From an uncultured Rhodospirillales bacterium (lineage in GTDB: Bacteria; Pseudomonadota; Alphaproteobacteria; Acetobacterales; Acetobacteraceae): DNA of 59,072 nucleotides. The DNA lies in contig CAIYCW010000048.1 in NCBI GenBank assembly GCA_903924855.1, positions 1 through 59,072 on the forward strand. The letters are read 5' to 3'. A model generated the notes under the pieces. It was not told the DNA's origin. It saw only the letters and a list, made by a program, of their open reading frames with translations, and searched no databases. A program made the translations under genes and the position numbers. This document shows, one piece after another, positions 40,992 to 49,741 of the stretch (positions are counted from its first letter, which is position 1; every line of letters starts with the position of its first letter).

Positions 40992-41930
40992 ATGGCGCAC
41001 ATCACCATTCTGCTGGGGCTCTATAACGGGCAACGCTTCCTTTCGGCCCAGCTCGACTCGCTGTTGGCACAGACCCACGCGGATTGGCGGGTGGTCGCCC
41101 GCGACGACGGTTCCACCGATGACACGGTGGCACTGTATCGCGACTTCATGGCCCGATATCCGCAGCGTTTCGACCTCGCCGAGGATCAGGACGGCAATCT
41201 TGGTGTGCGCGGCAATTTCTCCCGGCTGATGGAGCAGGCCCCTCCGGGCTGGTTCATGTTCTGTGACCAGGATGACGTGTGGCTGCCCAACAAGCTGGAG
41301 CTGTTCGCCGCCCGCATGGCGCAGGAGGAGGCAAGGCTTGGGGCGCAGACGCCGATCCTGCTGTATTCAGGCATGGTGGTGGTGGATGCCGATTTGAATC
41401 CTGTCGAGAGGCAGGAGCTGGCGCAGCCGCGCTACCGCGGCTGTGATCAATTTCCGGGCCTGGTGATGGGCTGCCCGGCGGCTGGATGTTCCAGCATGGG
41501 CAATGCCGCCTTGCTGGAGCTGGCCCGCGCCATCCCGCAGGACTGGGTGTATCACGATTGGTGGACGATCCAGGTGGCGGCCGCCACCGGGTATGTGATC
41601 CGTATGGACCAGCAGACCGTGTATTACCGCCAGCACGGCGGCAATGTGGTGGGCGTGGGCACGGCACGCGGCGAGTTCGGGCTGTTTCGCAAGCCGCATT
41701 GGTGGATTGCCACGCTGAAGCGCGAGGTCGGCCGCAGGCATCACCGACTGTCCCTGGTGGCGGACCGCGCCGGAACTCGCATGACGCCTGCAGCCGCGCG
41801 CGAGATCGATTTCATCCTGCGTGGCAGAGGGTGGCGCCGCCTGGTGCTGGCCGTGCAGGAATGGGTCGCGGTGATGTATCCGGCCTGGTGGTGGCGGCCG
41901 CTGACAGCTGCGCCGAAATCAGGGGCCTAG
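40992..41930 (+). CDS. family 2 glycosyltransferase
   Basis: A 312-residue GT2 enzyme with the GT-A fold: ITILLGLYNGQRFL at the N-terminus, ARDDGSTDDTV, and FMFCDQDDVWLP carrying the acidic nucleotide-sugar site. The C-terminal half includes HDWWTIQVAA and RKPHWW. The pattern resembles rhamnosyltransferases of surface glycans, though the sugar is unknown. It starts 9 bases after the phoB stop, so it may be read from the pst transcript. It is a paralogue of the gene at 42482-43438. Confidence 0.85.
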   Translation: MAHITILLGLYNGQRFLSAQLDSLLAQTHADWRVVARDDGSTDDTVALYRDFMARYPQRFDLAEDQDGNLGVRGNFSRLMEQAPPGWFMFCDQDDVWLPNKLELFAARMAQEEARLGAQTPILLYSGMVVVDADLNPVERQELAQPRYRGCDQFPGLVMGCPAAGCSSMGNAALLELARAIPQDWVYHDWWTIQVAAATGYVIRMDQQTVYYRQHGGNVVGVGTARGEFGLFRKPHWWIATLKREVGRRHHRLSLVADRAGTRMTPAAAREIDFILRGRGWRRLVLAVQEWVAVMYPAWWWRPLTAAPKSGA

Positions 41931-42010
41931 GCGTATCCACCGTGACGTGAGTTGCGCTGTCGATCCGGCTGGCGCCAAATACGTGGAAGAGATCTGCGAT
42001 GGAGACCACA

Positions 42011-42463
42011 ATGCCCGATCAGCACAGTGCCACCTCTCGTCCGCAATGCCGCCTGGTGCGGGCCGGCACACCCTTCGTCGGCAAGCAGGGCCTGACCTAC
42101 AGCCCAGCGATCTCGGCCGAGACGGTGGGCGCACAGGCCATCCACATGCAGATGCTCAGCATCCCGCCCGGCGGGCGCGCCAAGGCGCACAAGCACGCCA
42201 ATCACGAGACCGCCATCCACGCCATTAGCGGCACATCCTGCATGTGGTATGGCGAACGGCTTGAGCATCACATGACTATCAAGCCGGGTGACTATCTCTA
42301 TATTCCGGCCAATGTGCCGCATCTGCCCTATAATCCGAGCCAGACCGAGCCCTGCATCGCGCTCATCGCCCGCACCGATCCGAACGAGCAGGAGAGCGTG
42401 GTGTTGCTGCCGGAGTTGGAGCATCTGGTGTTGCCACGGGCCTTGCCCACGGATGGTGGCTGA
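42011..42463 (+). CDS. cupin domain protein
   Basis: About 150 residues from ATG 42011 (GGAG 7 bases upstream). The single cupin has motif 1 in GGRAKAHKHANHETAIHAISG and motif 2 in KPGDYLYIPANVPHLPYN, giving three likely metal-binding histidines and a glutamate. Such small cupins can be isomerases, oxygenases or sensors. The substrate is not predictable here. It is flanked by two inverted GT2 paralogues. Confidence 0.8.
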   Translation: MPDQHSATSRPQCRLVRAGTPFVGKQGLTYSPAISAETVGAQAIHMQMLSIPPGGRAKAHKHANHETAIHAISGTSCMWYGERLEHHMTIKPGDYLYIPANVPHLPYNPSQTEPCIALIARTDPNEQESVVLLPELEHLVLPRALPTDGG

Positions 42464-42481
42464 TCCGGTGGCGAGTCGCGC

Positions 42482-43438
42482 CTAGCGCGTGGGCATGATC
42501 CGGGCTTTCAGCGCGCGCAGATGCCGGTGGGGAATGGCAATCGCGGTGGCGATGCGCAGGGCGGTCAAGTGGAATTCCGGCCATCGGCGCTCGGCCAGCC
42601 GCTTGAGGGCTGGAACCGGTTTCAGAACGCCGCGTTCCGCCAACCGCTCCTGCGCGCAGCACATCACCTTGTGGCGACGGCCGATCTCACGCCAGATTGC
42701 CGCCGCCCACCAATGGGGTTTGCGGAACGGGCCATAGCCCGTCCGTTTGAGGCCGGCGCCGATCGTGTTGCTGGCGTGCTGGCGATACAGAATGGTGGGT
42801 GTGTTGATATAGTCCAGCCGCCCTGCTGCAGCGGCCAGTACCGCGATCCACAGGTCATGAACCCTTGCGTCCGGGGGGATGGGCCGGGCAAGTTCCAGCA
42901 GCGCCGCATTGCCCATACTGGCGCAGCCTGTCAGCACGTTGCCGAACATCAGGCTGGCGACATCGCATGCGGTGCGGTCTATCAACGACAGTTCCGTCAC
43001 CTCGCGCATGGGTGCCAGATCCTGGTCGACGATGGACACGTCAGAATAGACCGCGATCGGTGTGCGGGCTCCCAGTTGGGATTCCAGCGCCTGCATGCGG
43101 TGAGCGAACAATTGCAGCTTTTCCGGCAACCACACATCGTCCTGATCGCAGAACATGAACCAGGAAGGCGGGCAGTGGCTGAGCAATTGCGAGAAATTGT
43201 TCAGGAATCCGGTGTTGCCGCTGTCATGCGTTATCAGGTGAAACCGGTCAGGATGTTTCGCCTGAAACTGTGCATACACCGCGAGTGACTGATCAGTTGA
43301 GCCGTCATCGCGAGCCAGCACGCACCAGTTTGCGTAGGATTGACGGCAGATCGACTCAAGCTGCGCATAAAGATGCCGCTCACCGTTGAACAGCCCAATC
43401 AGGATGAAAACATTTTGAATAATGAAAGCCCGATTCAT
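42482..43438 (-). CDS. family 2 glycosyltransferase (paralogue)
   Basis: A 318-residue GT2 enzyme convergent with the cupin gene. It shares LIGLFNGERHLYAQL, ARDDGSTDQS, SWFMFCDQDDVWLPEKLQLFAHRM, SMGNAALLELARPIPPD and FRKPHWWAAAIWREIGRRH with the GT2 at 40992, so the two are clear paralogues in opposite orientation. The donor and acceptor sugars are unknown; a role in a surface polysaccharide is likely. Confidence 0.85.
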   Translation of the reverse strand: MNRAFIIQNVFILIGLFNGERHLYAQLESICRQSYANWCVLARDDGSTDQSLAVYAQFQAKHPDRFHLITHDSGNTGFLNNFSQLLSHCPPSWFMFCDQDDVWLPEKLQLFAHRMQALESQLGARTPIAVYSDVSIVDQDLAPMREVTELSLIDRTACDVASLMFGNVLTGCASMGNAALLELARPIPPDARVHDLWIAVLAAAAGRLDYINTPTILYRQHASNTIGAGLKRTGYGPFRKPHWWAAAIWREIGRRHKVMCCAQERLAERGVLKPVPALKRLAERRWPEFHLTALRIATAIAIPHRHLRALKARIMPTR

Positions 43439-44083
43439 TGAACGATAATGCCATTTCCGACAGGGTTCATGGTATCATTTCGAAAATAATCTGACAAGCG
43501 CTGGAGGAATTCGAAAAAATTTGATTCCTGTGATCGGTTCTATGGGTATGATTCGAAATATATCTATGATAAATTGGTTTTGAAATAAAAATATTGACAT
43601 TTTCTATCAATGTTAAAATATAAAATGGATGATTGTTATCGGATTTGGATAGTAATATATTGCTCATACGGCGATTTTTTTTGTCAGGTGATTGATAAAT
43701 TTGGGCTGGCCAATAACCCGGTTATCTTGCCCGAAATCGTAAATGCATCAGGGCGCACAAGAACGCCAATGACAAGACCGCTGTTGCGGCGGGCAACTTG
43801 GTGTTTGGCTTGTGGTATGGTGGGGGGTGAGCCCCAGATGACCATCACGCCCGATGATCTTCGGTCTATCCCGGCCAAGGTGCCGCAATCGCCTGATGCT
43901 CCGAGTAACCCGGAGCTTGCCTTGCGCTCACCGCTCATGTTGATCCGAATCAGTAGGAGAGTGTGGATTTTTGCTGAATCTGAAGAGACTGCCTGCCGCC
44001 GTGCCATGAATGGAAATGAAAAATAAATCAGTATGAATATTTCCTGGTGGTTCTGATATTTTATATGTTGTCCAGATGAGGCC
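43439..44083. other. AT-rich intergenic stretch without a credible gene
   Basis: These 645 bases lie between two minus-strand glycan genes. 43440-43770 is strongly AT-rich, unlike the rest of the window. About 43770-44000 returns to mixed composition and has overlapping frames of 107 (minus) and 138 (plus) residues, neither with recognisable motifs or a good ribosome site. It may be an eroded gene or a remnant of transferred DNA. Confidence 0.5.
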
Positions 44084-44779
44084 TTACAGTCTGGCGCGAA
44101 AACCTATCTGCACATACCGGATGTCTCTGTGTCGCCCGAGAGTTGCGATCTGCAGCGTCAGCCCAAAGAGCCAGCGTGCGATCTCCAGCTTCGAAAAATC
44201 ATTCAATTCAAAATAATCATTGATGCCTTCGTATCGCTCAATTTTGAAATTCGCGCGTTTCAATGCTCTTTCCAGGCTGCGGAACGTGAAGAATCTCAGA
44301 TGCGTCCGATCCAACACACCCTGATCCTGATATTCAAAGTCGCGCGCCATCACGATTTCAAACAGCGTCCGATAAAAACGTATATTGGGAATGGATCCGA
44401 TCAGCCATCCTTCAGGGCGGAGAAACTGTCTGATGTCTGAAAAGAACTTATCATGATCCGTCATGTGCTCGATGACGTCATTGCAGATCACAAGATCAAA
44501 AGATGCTTTGGGTAGCAGGTGGGATACTTCGTCAAAAGTGCCTTGAAGAACCACGTCCAGATTTTGACTGCCAATATCGGCGGCTGATTTGTAAGGTTCG
44601 ATCCCCCAGACCTCGGAATGCGGGCGCAGTTTCATGCTGAACCGGCCCTCGCCACATCCAATTTCCAACACCTTTGGTTGACCATGAAGGACAGGTATGA
44701 ATGGAATCATTTCGAGACGCTCGCCACCGCGGTAGGCGGTCAAGTGATCGTTTGCCAAGGATACTCCAGCAGGCGGCAT
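44084..44779 (-). CDS. SAM-dependent methyltransferase
   Basis: A 231-residue class I methyltransferase. Motif I is VLEIGCGEGRFSMKL (near 37-51), with VWGIEPYKSAA and FDLVICNDVIEHM as motifs II and III-IV. The C-terminal LFGLTLQIATLGRHRDIRYVQIGFRARL is typical of methyltransferases beside glycosyltransferases. GAGGAA lies upstream of the ATG. Position suggests methylation of a sugar or glycan precursor. Confidence 0.82.
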   Translation of the reverse strand: MPPAGVSLANDHLTAYRGGERLEMIPFIPVLHGQPKVLEIGCGEGRFSMKLRPHSEVWGIEPYKSAADIGSQNLDVVLQGTFDEVSHLLPKASFDLVICNDVIEHMTDHDKFFSDIRQFLRPEGWLIGSIPNIRFYRTLFEIVMARDFEYQDQGVLDRTHLRFFTFRSLERALKRANFKIERYEGINDYFELNDFSKLEIARWLFGLTLQIATLGRHRDIRYVQIGFRARL

Positions 44780-45085
44780 TTGTTCCTCGAATAATACTGA
44801 CTGACTCGATCATATCGATCTTCATTGAAAAGACAATCATGACACAATGCCATGTTTTCGCCTCTCCAGGACTGTCAGGCATTTTTGTTGCGATTCCTAT
44901 ATCGATGTGTCATTCCCGATGCGGTTTCGGCATTTCTCGATCAGATCCATGATCCAATCGGGTGCAAAGTTGTGGTATATGATTTGGAAAATTCTCTAAA
45001 TTATATGCAGAATTTTATAAAATAAAAACATAAATCCAGTAAATGTAAAATCAGGTAAGTGGTGTGATCTCAGCGGAGGTGGATT
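44780..45085. other. AT-rich divergent promoter region
   Basis: These 306 bases separate the divergent methyltransferase and StrF-like genes. The stretch is AT-rich, especially 44990-45050. No ORF, repeat or known operator stands out. It presumably holds both promoters. Confidence 0.5.
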
Positions 45086-45931
45086 TTGTCAGATAAGCAG
45101 CTCCCGCATTTTGCGACGAATGTCGGCGTTCAGCGCAAGGTTCGCTTTGAATACTCGATCTGCACGATGGTAACAAAAATAGATGAATATCTTGAAATGC
45201 TGTCATCGTTCCAAAATCAAGGATTTACACAATCGGACTGTGAATTTATTTTTATCGATAACATGCGTGATAATGTTTTTGGGGCGTTCCAGAGTCTGAA
45301 TTTATTTCTGCAGACTGCGGCGGGCCGAAATATCATTATTTGCCATCAGGACATACGGCTCCTCAAAGACGGGCGCGATGCTCTGGATCGGAGAATCGCG
45401 GAACTGGATCAGAAGGATCCGTCGTGGGGTGTTCTTGGCAACGCTGGTGCTGATCAAGATGGGCGACTTGTCGTTAGAATATCGGATGTGTTTGGCGAGG
45501 ATCAGAACACTGGCCAAGAATACCCGCAGCGTGTTGTGTCTCTCGACGAGAATTTTCTGGTCGTGAAGCGGTCTGCCAATCTTGCGGTTTCAAATGATGT
45601 GGCGGGATTTCACTTGTATGGGACGGATATTGTCCTGATCGCGGAGAGGCTGGGATATTCCGCCTATGTGGTGGACTTTCATCTTCGTCATTTGGGCTTG
45701 GGACGGATGGACGAAAGCTTCTACACGGCGCGGCGTGCCTTGATGCACAAAATGCAAATGACTGGACGAACACGCATCGTCCGCACCACCTGCAGCGACC
45801 TGCTGATCAGCGGAAGCAGAATTCTGACATCGCTCTACCTGCATCCGAAGGGCCGGCGCGGCATTCGGATGCTGTTCACGTTGCGCCGCTGGGCGGCGGT
45901 TCTGCTTGGTGTGGAAAAAAGAGGAGCCTGA
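45086..45931 (+). CDS. StrF-like (GT-A) glycosyltransferase
   Basis: A 281-residue protein with a TTG start behind a strong GGAGGTGG (45075-45082). Its core, IFIDNMRDNVFGAFQSLNLFL then IIICHQDIRLLKDG, WGVLGNAGAD and FHLYGTDIVLIAERLGYSAYVVDFHLRHLG, resembles the glycosyltransferase group that includes StrF; CHQDIRL would be the DXD-like site. Base composition is lower in GC than the flanking core genes. The substrate is unknown. Confidence 0.7.
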   Translation: MSDKQLPHFATNVGVQRKVRFEYSICTMVTKIDEYLEMLSSFQNQGFTQSDCEFIFIDNMRDNVFGAFQSLNLFLQTAAGRNIIICHQDIRLLKDGRDALDRRIAELDQKDPSWGVLGNAGADQDGRLVVRISDVFGEDQNTGQEYPQRVVSLDENFLVVKRSANLAVSNDVAGFHLYGTDIVLIAERLGYSAYVVDFHLRHLGLGRMDESFYTARRALMHKMQMTGRTRIVRTTCSDLLISGSRILTSLYLHPKGRRGIRMLFTLRRWAAVLLGVEKRGA

Positions 45932-46008
45932 CACAGTCTCCCATTTTTTCGGAGGCTGACGGATTGCCGGCATCAGGTGATGCGAGCCCGCCTGGCAGGC
46001 CCGTGCCA

Positions 46009-47043
46009 TCAGCAGGACGGGGCGCGCAACAGCAGATGCGAGTGAAGATCAGCGATCGGCATGACCAACACTGATCCGTAACGGTCGCCGCTGCCCACAC
46101 TGATCAGCAGAGTATCGCCGTCACGGAGGAGGCTCAGCACAAACTCAATCCCAGGCCTGAAAAAGAAGAACGGCTCACTGATATCAATGAGGCGGAGATC
46201 GCGATCGAACGCGATAAAAACATGCTGATAATAGCGCTTTTCATAGACCCACATCGGTGGGTAGTGGGCCACCGCTATGTAGTGGCCATCATATTCGATG
46301 AAGTTCGAGCTGCCTCGTAATATCTCTTTGCTGGAATGCGCCTGATCAGCCGGGTGGCGTGGCAGCAGTTCGAGCCCTGGCTGCGTGTAGCGATAGATGA
46401 TTGTTGGATAGACCTGATAGACCAGCAGAAGCTCATCATTGTAAACCAGCGGAATCCAGTTTTTCTCTGTCTGACCCGGTGCTGCTGGCGATTGGAATGT
46501 TTCAACATGCCGAACAGTGTCAGCGTCGAATTTCACAAGGATCTGTGTGTTGAGGACAGTGCCGTCCGGCCTGAGGCTGTAGCCCGCGCCAATCCCATAA
46601 AGTTCGCCTTGCCAGACAAACGGTCTGACGTCCTCGATCCCGTGGCGCGCTTCGGCGATACGGTTGCAAATATCGGTGTCGTCGAGATATCCGGTGGATG
46701 AGCGAGCAAATTGATTGTCCATCTCCATTTGCAAGATACGAGCACGATAGACTGGACCATCGAAGCTCCCGTGTCGGTCGGCCCGGATCATGAGATTGCA
46801 TATTCTTGCAATAACCAGGAGCTTTTCCTGAAAATACACAAGGCCGGGATTTGTCATATAGGCATCATGCTCGACATTCAGTGGTATGACGCGATATCGC
46901 CTATTTTTATTGAGTATTTTCGAGGTTGCGATGGTTGTTTGGTGATGGGCGCGTATTGAATAGCGACGCAGCTCGGTCACTTCATGAGGAAGTGCGAGTA
47001 TATGCATGATTTTTGAGGATATTCGCCGCAGGATGGAAATCAT
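46009..47043 (-). CDS. GH130-like beta-propeller glycan protein
   Basis: A 344-residue protein with repeated blade-like segments: NPGLVYFQEKLLVIAR, EDVRPFVWQGELYGIGAG, EKNWIPLVYNDELLLVYQV, RGSSNFIEYDGHYIAVAH and FVLSLLRDGDTLLISVGSGD. This spacing is that of the five-bladed propeller of GH130 and related proteins, which include mannoside phosphorylases and uncharacterised members in polysaccharide clusters. No signal peptide is obvious. Whether it is catalytic is unclear. It is convergent with the StrF-like gene. Confidence 0.65.
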   Translation of the reverse strand: MISILRRISSKIMHILALPHEVTELRRYSIRAHHQTTIATSKILNKNRRYRVIPLNVEHDAYMTNPGLVYFQEKLLVIARICNLMIRADRHGSFDGPVYRARILQMEMDNQFARSSTGYLDDTDICNRIAEARHGIEDVRPFVWQGELYGIGAGYSLRPDGTVLNTQILVKFDADTVRHVETFQSPAAPGQTEKNWIPLVYNDELLLVYQVYPTIIYRYTQPGLELLPRHPADQAHSSKEILRGSSNFIEYDGHYIAVAHYPPMWVYEKRYYQHVFIAFDRDLRLIDISEPFFFFRPGIEFVLSLLRDGDTLLISVGSGDRYGSVLVMPIADLHSHLLLRAPSC

Positions 47044-47173
47044 GTCATGAAAGCCTGTTTGCTCGGATCGCTGGTCTCTGCCGACACGTCTGAGTCATAT
47101 GTCACATGCCGCATGTTCATTTCATATGTGTCAAACGATATTTGAGCTTGTATCGACGAGCTTGAGCGGCCGA

Positions 47174-48889
47174 TCAGCCCGGTTCCACGGTCACCAGCAC
47201 CAGATCATGATCGCTCAGCACCGTGCCATCGGCATCCACCGCCGGCACGATCTGCGGGGCGGAGGCCATGAGGCCGCGGGTGCAGAACCAGTCCAGCGTG
47301 TAATTGCCGCAGCCCACGCTCCAGGTGCTGGGCCGCGTGGTGGGGCCATGCGCGTTGCAGGCCTGCCAGTCATAGCCGCGTGCCCGCGCCAGATCGAACA
47401 GCGCTTCGGACGGGGTACGCACATGCGTGTTGAGGTCGCCTGCGATCACCACCGGCCGACCCTCCGCCATCCGATCCAGCGCATCGAGCAGGGTTCGCAT
47501 CTGCTGGGCGCGGCCGAATTCGGTGGAGGCACTTTCCAGATGCACCGAACACACCACAATCTCGGCCTCGCCCATGGCCACGATGCCTGCCACCGCCATG
47601 CGGGTGCCGACCCGTTTCTGCCCGCCCTGCGGTGCCACATACCAGTCCGACACCTCGTCGAGCCGGATCACCACCGGCTGTTGCAGCGCCAGCGCTGAGG
47701 TGATGGCATTGCCGTGGAATCCCAGCCGGTTGCCAGGCGTTGCATCCGCCATCGCGAAGGGCTGTGCCATGGTGGCAAGCTCCAGGAACTCCAGCCCATA
47801 GGCGTAACAATGGCCCTGCAGCGCCGCCAGCTCGGCCGTGGTGTGGCGCTGGCCGGTGCGGTGACAGCCGCAATCAAGCTCGGTGAGCAGCGCCACCTCC
47901 ACGCCGTGCCGGCGCAGCATCGCGGCACTGCGTTCCGGATACAGCGCGCGCTCCAGATTCCACGCACCGATGCGCAGGCTGGCGCGGGGTTGGGGCGGCT
48001 GGGGCGTGCCTCCCGTCTCCACCTCGGCAAAGGCGGGCAGGGCCGCGTGCCAATGCGTGTGCGCCGCCCGTGTGTCGGGGGCGGCCAGGATGGCATCGCG
48101 CGTGGCCTGGGGCACATTGGTGAGGGCTGCAACCTGGCGGCGGCCAATGATGGGCTGCACGCCGTCGCGCAGGCGCAGGGCGACGCTGGGGCGATCGGTG
48201 GTGAACACATCCACGCCCAACGCCAGCATGTCGGCAATCTGGGTGGCCTCGTTCACCGCCCAGGCGCCCACGCCGTAGCCCGCCTGCCGCAGCTCGGCAA
48301 GCGTTGGCGCATCAAGGCTGGTGCAGCGTATGCCAAGCCGTGAGATGCCATGCGCCCGCGCCACCGCCATCACGCCCGAGGTGCCGATGCGGATCTGCAT
48401 GGCCGGCTCCACCAGCCAGATCGCCATCGCAAGCCCTGGCTTGGCGGCGGCCTGGCCTGCCACGTTGGCGTCAAAACTGGTCACCACGGTGCGGCCGCGC
48501 AGGCCGAACCGGTCCAGCACCGAAAGTGCCTGGTCGAGCAGCCCGGGATAGGGGCGGTGATCGACGCCTGATTTCAGCTCCATCCGCAGGGTGATCGCGG
48601 TGGGGGCAAAGATCTCGGCGAATTCGGCCAGGGTCAGCATCGATTCACCGCGCGTGCCGGCAAGGCTCAGCGCCTTCAGCTCCGCAAGCGTGCGGGCACA
48701 GACGGGCCCGCTGCCATCGCTGGTGCGCTCCAGCGTTGCGTCATGGAACACCACGATCTCGCCATCGCGCGTGGGATGGATATCGAACTCGATCTGATCC
48801 GCCGCTGAGGCCGCGGTTGCGCGAAACGCGGACGGGCTGTTCTCCGGCCATTCCAGGGCACCGCCGCGATGGGCTGCGATCAGCGTCAT
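47174..48889 (-). CDS. GDPD-EEP fusion phosphodiesterase/phosphatase
   Basis: A 571-residue two-domain enzyme. Residues 1-240 are a glycerophosphodiester phosphodiesterase: H7 and R8 in AAHRGG, E34 and D36 in EFDIHP, H49 in VVFHD, and E104/K106. A linker (about 241-300) leads to an endonuclease/exonuclease/phosphatase domain (304-571) with N311, E337, H450 in SVHLES, D485 and N487 in AGDLN, and D560-H561 in SDHD. Both active sites look complete. There is no signal peptide, so it acts in the cytoplasm. It is the last gene of the Pho-box operon, 11 bases after the permease. The EEP domain could release phosphate from the GDPD product or cleave a second diester. Confidence 0.88.
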   Translation of the reverse strand: MTLIAAHRGGALEWPENSPSAFRATAASAADQIEFDIHPTRDGEIVVFHDATLERTSDGSGPVCARTLAELKALSLAGTRGESMLTLAEFAEIFAPTAITLRMELKSGVDHRPYPGLLDQALSVLDRFGLRGRTVVTSFDANVAGQAAAKPGLAMAIWLVEPAMQIRIGTSGVMAVARAHGISRLGIRCTSLDAPTLAELRQAGYGVGAWAVNEATQIADMLALGVDVFTTDRPSVALRLRDGVQPIIGRRQVAALTNVPQATRDAILAAPDTRAAHTHWHAALPAFAEVETGGTPQPPQPRASLRIGAWNLERALYPERSAAMLRRHGVEVALLTELDCGCHRTGQRHTTAELAALQGHCYAYGLEFLELATMAQPFAMADATPGNRLGFHGNAITSALALQQPVVIRLDEVSDWYVAPQGGQKRVGTRMAVAGIVAMGEAEIVVCSVHLESASTEFGRAQQMRTLLDALDRMAEGRPVVIAGDLNTHVRTPSEALFDLARARGYDWQACNAHGPTTRPSTWSVGCGNYTLDWFCTRGLMASAPQIVPAVDADGTVLSDHDLVLVTVEPG

Positions 48890-48900
48890 GCAACTCTCCT

Positions 48901-49740
48901 TCAGGACAGCGTCGGGTCAAGCCGATCGCGCAGCCAATCCCCCACCAGGCTCACGCACAGCGTGCTCAGCACGATGGTCACCGAGGGGGCGATCAGAATC
49001 CACGGCGCGCGGGTGAGGTATTCCCGCCCATAGCCCACCATGTTGCCAAGCGAGGTCATCGGCGGCTGCACGCCAAGGCCCAGAAAGGACAGGCCGCTTT
49101 CCAGCAGCACCACCTCGGGGAAGGACAGCGTCGCCGAGACGATCAGGGTGGAGGCGATGTTGGGCAGCACATGCAGCAGATACACACGCAAAGGCGTGGC
49201 GCCGAGCTGGCGGATCGCCGCCGCATAGCCCTGCGCGTTGGCCGCAATGGCCAGGCCGCGCGCGATGCGGGCGTGGCGTTCCCAGCCATAGAGCCCCATC
49301 AGGCAGATAAACAGCTTCAGATCGTTGCCGAAAAACGCCAGCACCGCGAGCGCCACGATCAGGAAGGGCATGCTGGCCTGAAAATCGATCAGCATCAGCA
49401 CGAACTGCTCGACCCAGCCGCGGAAATGCGCCGCCAGAAACCCCATCGTGGTGCCGAACACGGTTGCGATCAGCGTGGCCCCCATGGCGATCATCAGGCT
49501 GATCTGCACAGAGGCGATCAGCCGGGAGAACACGTCCCGCCCAAGCTCGTCCGTGCCAAGGAGATGGTTGATCGATCCGCCCATCAGCACCGGCGGCACC
49601 AGCCGTGCGCGCAGGTCCAGTGCCGTGATGCTGGCCGGGCGCAGCTGGTCGGCAAAGATTGCCACCAGCAGCATCAGCCCCAGCCAACACAGGGCAACGA
49701 TCACCGAAGCCGGCATGATCTTCTTGGTCATCGCGGCCAT
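48901..49740 (-). CDS. peptide-class ABC transporter permease (DppC/OppC type)
   Basis: A 279-residue inner-membrane permease with about six membrane segments. LGTDELGRDVFSRLIASVQISLMIAMGATLIA is the typical DppC start, and the EAA loop is AIRQLGATPLRVYLLHVLPNIASTLIVSATL. It begins one base after the DppB-type gene. Sequence class does not fix the substrate; operon context points to organophosphate rather than peptide. Confidence 0.9.
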   Translation of the reverse strand: MAAMTKKIMPASVIVALCWLGLMLLVAIFADQLRPASITALDLRARLVPPVLMGGSINHLLGTDELGRDVFSRLIASVQISLMIAMGATLIATVFGTTMGFLAAHFRGWVEQFVLMLIDFQASMPFLIVALAVLAFFGNDLKLFICLMGLYGWERHARIARGLAIAANAQGYAAAIRQLGATPLRVYLLHVLPNIASTLIVSATLSFPEVVLLESGLSFLGLGVQPPMTSLGNMVGYGREYLTRAPWILIAPSVTIVLSTLCVSLVGDWLRDRLDPTLS

Positions 49741-49741
49741 C

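Noticed and set aside
43610-44026. A 138-codon plus-strand frame and an overlapping 107-codon minus-strand frame
   Set aside because: Neither shows a family motif, a good ribosome site or sensible composition. I could not identify them as a transposase remnant either.
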